Origin: Ectobius pallidus
Taxonomy: Eukaryota; Arthropoda; Insecta; Blattodea; Ectobiidae
Reading direction: 5' to 3'
DNA length: 64,000 nucleotides
Assembly: GCA_964059195.1 (NCBI GenBank)
Contig: CAXKWD010000011.1
Span: forward strand, 13,052,451 to 13,116,450
Notes under the pieces: generated by a model
The model's input: the letters and a program-made list of their open reading frames with translations, nothing else
What the model was told of the DNA's origin: nothing
Databases searched by the model: none
Made by a program: the position numbers and the translations under genes
Shown here: piece after piece, positions 58,237-64,000 of the stretch
How the letters are laid out: each line of letters opens with the position of its first letter
Position numbering within the stretch: position 1 is the stretch's first letter

Positions 58237-58278
58237 CTCTATTTGAGGGAAAAATTCCCATATTTTATGAATTGGCTG

Positions 58279-59934
58279 TAATGTTATTGTGGAATTTTGA
58301 TTTATAGACAATTGAAGTAAACATAATTAACTCTAAACTAATTACGTTTTAGTCTAAACTCTTAATAACCCATAACATATTTAAAGAAAGTTTACGGACA
58401 TGAAATATTATTAGAAATTACAAAATACGTTCTGCATAAATTTGTAAAGTATTAACACAACTTCAATGCTAGTATTAACCGGGTGTATCCGAAACACCGT
58501 CCTCTTTCTTCGAATATGTATTACTTCCGCTGCCCGTACTGTGTGTACTATGATAGAGGAAGTTTTGATTTCGACCTCCAAATTCGAAGTTGAATTTTTA
58601 ACATAAATTCGCCTTTCGAGGTTCCCTGAATTAGATTTTATGAGATTTTATTTGAGTTATGTATCCTTCGGAGATGCGATACTGCGTGGTAAGGAATTCT
58701 CTTCATTATTAAACCAATTTGAATGAGGAGAATGGCATGCATAGTCTGATATATTTTACTAAGAGGCAAACATTGGTTTGGGCAGAGGAAATTATGTGAT
58801 TTTCACATAAGATTTTCTTGTTATGTTTGCTGGTCTTGCCCCAGAGGAATACATTTTTTCTCCCAAAATTGGTTAAAATGTGCTTAGGCAGTTGTTGATC
58901 GATTCATTACAGTTTCTAATAAACCATTGATGATCCTGATACTCTGTTAATCGAATCTTCGATGGTAAGGGTTCCCGTGTAATAATAATAGAGGTATCCC
59001 AAAGAGTTGCCTTTTTTTCGAAAAGACACATATGTAAAGATGACAGGATTGTATGCCAATGCGGAAATTTCTGCATTATGCACAAGTGTTGTTTGTATGT
59101 TTTAATTAAATTTCTCATAAGTGCTGCTACCCTAACGTGATATTCATTTACATAAAATGAACTAATTCACTTGTGCTTTATTTTCAGGTAAGTTACATCA
59201 TTTCGAGAGTTTATAGCATCGCTCCTCATAAACGAGTAAGTAGGAGATGACATTTGGTTTTAGTGGCATAGTGTGGAAATATCTCACATAAACTAGTACA
59301 GGGCGATTCGGAACTAGATTGTTTGGATGTGCAAGACATTTTTGTTACGTGTTTTAATCTTCTCTTCCGAAAGAGTTGAAAAAAATTATTGGCAAGAAGG
59401 CGGGAATTCCAGTTTTATCGTTTATATAAATACAGATTTAAAAGGATAAATATTATAAATATCATACCAGGGGTTACTAACTTCCGAATGTCAATATTGT
59501 GTTCAGGAAGTGGTTGGCGGATCGCATAATTTTCTGGAGATAAACACCAGGCAAATTGTGAATAATGAGCTGAAAGTAATATTTTTATTTTCTAAAGAAG
59601 TAAACACACAACAAACTGAACATGGGTCACGTGACGAGTGACAAGCGAATGAGGTTGTTCCAGTGTTTTGGAGTTAACAGAACGCATTGCCTCACTAAAG
59701 AAATGTACTTCACCTATTTCTTTTCACGCTCAAAATCTATTACATATAGGTCTTTCCTGAAATTTCCATTAGAAATCTGTTTTTATTTGGAAGCTGACTG
59801 TCCAAACCCCATATCTGTACGACACTCTAGGAAGAATATAGTACAGTTTCAGTCTATCTGTTAATATAAACAACAAAAGAGGTCCCCTCTCACTTCCGCC
59901 CTAAGATTATAAAACACCAGTCATAAATCCAGGA
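58279..59934. other. No recognised feature
   Basis: About 1.6 kb. Frames at 58873-59118 (minus) and 59622-59864 (plus) lack motifs. A tacagggcgattcggaac run at 59299 resembles a transposon end without partner. Confidence 0.4.
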
Positions 59935-60372
59935 GCATTTCGTGGGTGTTGTGACTAATATTATTAAGGAGGGAAAACAATCAACTATAGTAGGGGTGAC
60001 CGAGGATTATATCTCCCGAAAAACATCCCACAGTTAAAAAACGCAAAACAAATCTTGATGATTTTCAAAAGTACATCCCTAGAACATTTTTTGAATTGTA
60101 CGATAAGGGGAATATCCCACAGCTAAGAAATCAGTTGCTATAATGCGAGAGAAAGTAGAATATAAAGATTCTGTGTCCTCGAAGTATACGATTTTGAAAT
60201 CCCTAGGGTTTAAATACAGGAGAACCTATGATGGCCGGAAATGTCTACTGCAGGCAGACAAAAATTTCTGCGCAGAAGTCACAGTCTTAGGGGGATGGGA
60301 CTTATGAGGCCCATATTTTATCTTGATGAGACATGGGTCAATCAGAATCACTCCAGGAGGGAAATATGACAA
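59935..60372 (+). pseudogene. Decayed transposase (DETW-type, IS630/Tc1-like)
   Basis: Fragmentary frames in order on the plus strand: about 60036-60139 encodes KRKTNLDDFQKYIPRTFFEL and YDKGNIPQL. After a shift near 60140, the next frame reads MREKVEYKDSVSSKYTILKS, LGFKYRRTYDGRK and ends at a stop near 60306. A further shift gives MRPIFYLDETWVNQNHSRRE. The arrangement matches insect transposases of the IS630/Tc1-mariner type: a helix-turn-helix region with a conserved LGFKY-K...DGRK box, then YLDETWV, whose first Asp/Glu pair belongs to the DDE/D catalytic core. At least three frame or stop lesions make it non-functional. SINE-1 begins immediately downstream, so the rest is cut off or displaced. 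Confidence 0.7.
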
Positions 60373-60377
60373 GATTG

Positions 60378-60600
60378 GACTGGTTATTTAACGACGGAGA
60401 TGTACTGCAACTTGGGCCTGTCACCGTCAGCGATTTGCCGGAAGTTTGTCCCGCAGGTGTTATTTTACCCTGCCTGTAATTCTACAGACATGGGCCTGTC
60501 ACATTTTTGCACACATAAACTCAATCCACCTGGGCCGGGATCGAATCCGCATCCTTGAGCACAAAAGGCCAGCGGGATACTGTCTGCGCCACCCAGGCCG
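60378..60600 (-). mobile_element. SINE-1 copy
   Basis: The minus-strand head gtcggcctgggtggcgcaga keeps a good box A and box B (ggattcgatccc). The body has gtgacaggcccatgtctgta, cctgcgggacaaact and gtgacaggcccaagttgcag, and it ends cgtcgttaaataacca. It is inserted next to, or inside, the transposase pseudogene. Confidence 0.9.
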
Positions 60601-63229
60601 ACGTAGTTGTGGTGGCGTATTTTGTACACCAACAAGTGTACTTAAAAATGAAAATATCAACATTTATAAACATTTCTAGGTCATTACATTCTACGATACA
60701 ATACATAGAAGCTAATAAGATGACCTGATAAAAATGATTAGTTCAAATCTGTTATCTGATGTAAGATGATTTCCATTGCACAAGACCCTATGGAAAAAGA
60801 ACACGATTAACATTTTCATAAGCAAGGTAGGAAAATGGAAGGTGTTGAAAGAGGCCCAAAAACTGGAAATTGGTGACAAATTAACACGCTGGTTTATCAA
60901 CCTGATAACTAGCCACAAGGTGATTTTTGCGGTGATTAAGAATATTAAAGCATAACGTAATCTTAAATTACCTTCAGGTGAAAATGCCATTTTACTAAAC
61001 ATGATATTGAAATAGTGATGGCGATTCCTACACAGGGAGTGGAGTTGAGAACTGCAATTCGGATGAGTGCATCTCTTGTGCATTGAATGCCCCAGCGATG
61101 TGAATAAAGGTTTAGTTATCAGGTGAATTATTAATGGCTGGTCTGTTTTAATGCAACTGAGGATTTAATCCTAAACTGAAAATATATTTCTGTGCACCTA
61201 AACACAACTGTGTATAATTTCATCCCTTGAATTGTCCACCAGATGATGCCCGTGTTCGTTAATGCGGCGCGTAGCCTACGTAAATAGGCCTTTATACCAT
61301 GGGCACAAGTTATGAACGCTTTGCGACCGCGGGTTCCGTAAACTGGTATTCATGTTTCAAATGTGTTTCTCTACCTTTAGTTACAAGAACTGTTTTAATT
61401 CGACGTATTTTCCTGAACTTAAAATAATTATTACTCCTGTTATACACGAACGCATTTATTAAAATAACAAAACAAACATTGTTGTTTCTTCTGATGCTTA
61501 AATTGCAGTGGCGGCGTGGGATTACCATCTGCCGAATCTTGTGATTAACCAGTTCAAATCAATGCACTTTAGGTTATATAAGTGCCCAGTTCAATATTTT
61601 TCTTACATTTCGCAAATTTTAAAGAACAAACTAAATTTATGTGTGAATTGTGTAGGTTCTTTAGAACATTACAACTTTAAATATGTGGTTGTTTTTCGTA
61701 TTTATAAATAAAGATTGTACAGCTTGCAGAGTGTCGAAGAATCCTCAACAAGACAATAACTAACATACGAAACGAGTGGCAATTCTGTCTCTACATGCGA
61801 TTCTCGATTCTTAATTAACTTATTCTAGTTAAAAGTTCTTTCTCATAAATTTAGCAAACGAACAAGAAACTAATCCCAATAACAGGTTTTCTTTCGTAGT
61901 AAAATGGCATGTTTTTGTTGTTGTTTTTGTGTCTAAAAAAATAAAATCAGTTCATTTCAGCTTTTGTTTTCGAAAATTCAACTAACATAACGTTGTTTAT
62001 TAACGAATGAACGGGAAGCGAATTCACAACCTTCGATCCCGAAGGCGGAGACGTTCTGTCAACAAACAAACATTACAACAATGACTGAAATTTCGTTAAC
62101 TCTTATTACTTGTGAACCGCTTCGTGTAAATTTAATTTTCGAACGCTCTAGAGTGAGCCTATTCTTTTTGCAGCCGAATATACACACATTCTTTACTTAA
62201 GAACATCCTCCAAAATTATAATATATTATTGGAATTTTGCCAGACAATTTAGGATTTTGTACAGAAAAGCATTTACTATCATTTGAAAAGTTAAAAATCG
62301 AAACTGTTTTTGACAACTTTCTAGTACAGGAGGTCCCTTAAGGCAGATGGTAGGGAGATCGGAATGAGGGGATTAACTTGATCAAAATAAACTGCGGTGT
62401 TAAGCTCTTGAGTCCTTGACTGCCAGTGAGTTAGTTATCAAACAAAGCATTCTGTTTTTCATGATTTCCTTTTGTGAAGTTTTACTGCTTGAACTAGTAG
62501 GTACTACGAAGAGAAGCTGAGTTTTTGAGATATAAGAAATGGAGAGAAAGAAATCTGTGGCAACTATTCGCGAGTTGTCATTACGAATTCAGTTAGAGGG
62601 AATATGAATATGGATCACTCCAGCTCCTCCATACGTACACAAACAGTTCTGGGAACGAATCTTTTCTCTCTCTATTGAAAACACAAGAGAGATGCTATCC
62701 TATCTCAACAGTTCTCTGTGTAGTATATTTAGGAAACAGTTTGACCAGTTAGAACAGAAATAGACGTTATTACTCTAATAATCAAACTCTGAAGTTTCAG
62801 CGATAGGGGTCTTGGAATCTCGAGAGAAATGCAGGAAATCGACAACTGTAAATAATCTTAAGTATACATTGTGTCCTCTAATTAGGCAGATAAACATAGG
62901 AATCTTACAGACCATTTTAAATAGACTTTTGTTAATTTCTCATAGGCTGCAACGTTTCATTTTAAATATAGGGTGTCTCAAAAAATGTACTAACACTTTG
63001 AATGAGTATAAAAACATTAGTTATGAACATAGAGACAAGTTTAAAGGCTTGAATTACAGAAGAAATTTAGTTTGTCCAGCTATGTCCGTTGTTACTTCTC
63101 AATTTGTCCAGCTATGAAGTCATGTGTGAGCTTGGAATTCCCGTATAACTATAAGGCTTCGAGAGGTTTTGTGATACGAATTTGAGTGCTTAGTAATGTT
63201 TTCACCGGCGTGTAGTCTATTATCAAAGC
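60601..63229. other. No recognised feature
   Basis: About 2.6 kb. The minus-strand 123-residue frame at 60712-61083 and the plus-strand 101-residue frame at 62812-63117 have no recognisable domains. A gggtgtctcaaaaaatgtac run near 62970 looks like a transposon end without a partner. Confidence 0.4.
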
Positions 63230-63441
63230 AAGAAAGTGGGTGGAACAGATGTATCGCGCTGGCTTTCTTTGTGAGTTCGATCCCTGCCCAGGTCGATGGC
63301 ATTTAAGTGTGCATAAATGTGACAGACCCATGTCAGTAGATTTACTGGCATGTAAAAGAACTCCTGCGGGACAAAATTCTGGCACACGGTCACAGGCCTA
63401 AGTTTCAGTATATCCCCGTCGTAAAATAACCATATACCAAC
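63230..63441 (+). mobile_element. SINE-1 reference copy
   Basis: Head gggtggaacagatgtatcgcg, box B gagttcgatccc, then ataaatgtgacagacccatg, agtagatttactggcatg, ctcctgcgggacaaaattc, cacaggcctaagttt and a cgtcgtaaaataacc end. It is the uninterrupted form against which the split copy at 14538-15293 can be read. Confidence 0.92.
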
Positions 63442-63710
63442 CAACAAAGTGATCATATTATAGTAATCATAATTTTCAAAATGCTACTTGCAAAATATTA
63501 CCACTAAATTTGCCAAAAACGGAATAAAAATGGAGTATTCCGAAGGTAAACCATACGGTTCCTAGCATACTATTAGGCCTATACAGTTGAAATTAGAGCT
63601 GCAACCCATCATTGAAATCAGCTTCTGCAATCTAGAAGTTCGCGGCCTCAAAATATTTCTTCGTGACGGAGCCACAGTCCTTAAAATTTAGTAGTTTTGT
63701 AATACCAACC
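63442..63710. other. No recognised feature
   Basis: AT-rich, with one TAGGCCTA at 63574. Confidence 0.4.
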
Positions 63711-64000
63711 TGTACAGAGTGATTCACGAGTTTTAAAGGTAACTTCAGGAAAATACAAAGAATTTTGATTTAGTTTCTTTTCGCAGCAACAAATGTCCCA
63801 TTTCGAACAGATATAAAGTAATAATCACTTTTAATTGTTCCTGTGGATATCTTATTTTTACTGTTTAGCTCATCAATCGGTGACCATTGCAGATTAACGA
63901 TATTGAAAATTTCAACCGAACGCAAGACAGTGTCTGTCGTCATTGTTTTATTGCTTTATTTTTACCACTTCAATTTCATCGCAGCACTGACATGCAATTG
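63711..64000 (+). mobile_element. Possible transposon start running off the window
   Basis: tacagagtgattcacgag at 63711 resembles the acagggtgattcacgag termini that I know from insect repeats. The body cannot be checked because the window ends. Confidence 0.3.

Larger units (their letters stand above)
57222..58278. mobile_element. TIR-D element copy 2, with AATT-1 inserted
   Basis: Ends cagccatttcataatt and the mirror tttatgaattggctg. The interior matches 9405-10967 in reverse orientation. AATT-1 lies 16 bases inside the left end. Three acgggtgggac-type motifs (57498, 57669, 57884) are spaced about 170-215 bp apart; the same motifs survive in copy 1. The 3' third contains a long hairpin. Confidence 0.78.

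Noticed and set aside
60712..61083. 123-residue minus-strand frame, one of the longest in the window
   Set aside because: No domain, signal or repeat homology is recognisable. Length alone is expected by chance in AT-rich DNA at this scale.
62812..63117. 101-residue plus-strand frame
   Set aside because: It reads through a transposon-end-like gggtgtctcaaaaaa string and has no protein motif.
63149..63456. Two minus-strand frames of 77-78 residues
   Set aside because: They are antisense readings of SINE-1; similar frames appear in the 28750 copy.
1..64000. Endogenous viral sequence, bacterial genes, telomeric TTAGG arrays, toxin or defence systems
   Set aside because: I looked for these and saw no supporting frames or arrays on either strand.

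Overview
The window looks like ordinary non-coding DNA from a large, AT-rich, repeat-filled insect genome. I found no intact host gene, no bacterial-type operon, no rRNA gene, no convincing functional tRNA and no CRISPR array. The lineage evidence is indirect: decayed non-LTR retrotransposon ends with a K/RWAGHVARMG...GKRP...RRRWEDN-type tail, tRNA-derived SINEs, many non-autonomous DNA transposons, and the palindrome TAGGCCTA used about 20 times. Together these fit a hemimetabolous insect, and a cockroach or termite (Blattodea) is my best guess, but I cannot prove it from the sequence.

Retroelements. SINE-1 has four copies (14538-15293, 28750-28979, 60378-60600, 63230-63441). SINE-2 has a copy at 35312-35612 and a relic at 24380-24515. 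SINE-3 lies at 612-1022 with a tail copy at 2316-2545. SINE-4 lies at 48931-49225. LINE-1 3' ends are at 5463-5870 and 14661-15203 (the latter splits a SINE-1), LINE-2 is at 7968-8455, and LINE-3 at 36146-37040 is split by a MITE. A Penelope-like C-terminal remnant at 32301-32661 sits between inverted arms that carry hammerhead-ribozyme-like motifs.

DNA transposons. I labelled the families myself. hAT-1 (1548), hAT-2 (18963, 25612) and hAT-3 (20291, 34692, relic 27391) are supported by exact 8-bp target-site duplications. hAT-4 (21905) and hAT-5 (37202, containing a 143-bp tandem array) have imperfect or 7-bp duplications. TA-1 (4078), TA-2 (30365, 44678) and TA-3 (36520) are flanked by TA. 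AATT-1 (31412, 57238) has near-identical copies flanked by AATT. Others are TIR-7 (31703), MITE-G (23504, 47926), TIR-A (42658), TIR-B (10002, 42633), TIR-D (9405, 57222), a piggyBac-like deletion derivative (54074-55006) and a transposase pseudogene with a recognisable DETW motif (59935-60372).

Nesting gives a relative chronology. AATT-1 sits in TIR-D, TIR-B sits in the other TIR-D copy, TIR-A sits in the second TIR-B copy, LINE-1 sits in SINE-1, TA-3 sits in LINE-3, and SINE-1 abuts the transposase pseudogene. In several cases the window also holds the uninterrupted paralogue, so the empty site can be read directly. The remaining sequence is AT-rich DNA with microsatellites and short tandem duplications. 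The most interesting items are the ribozyme-like Penelope arms, the paralogous empty sites, the MITE with a tRNA-like core, the hAT elements with direct-orientation subterminal motif arrays, and the TAGGCCTA excess.
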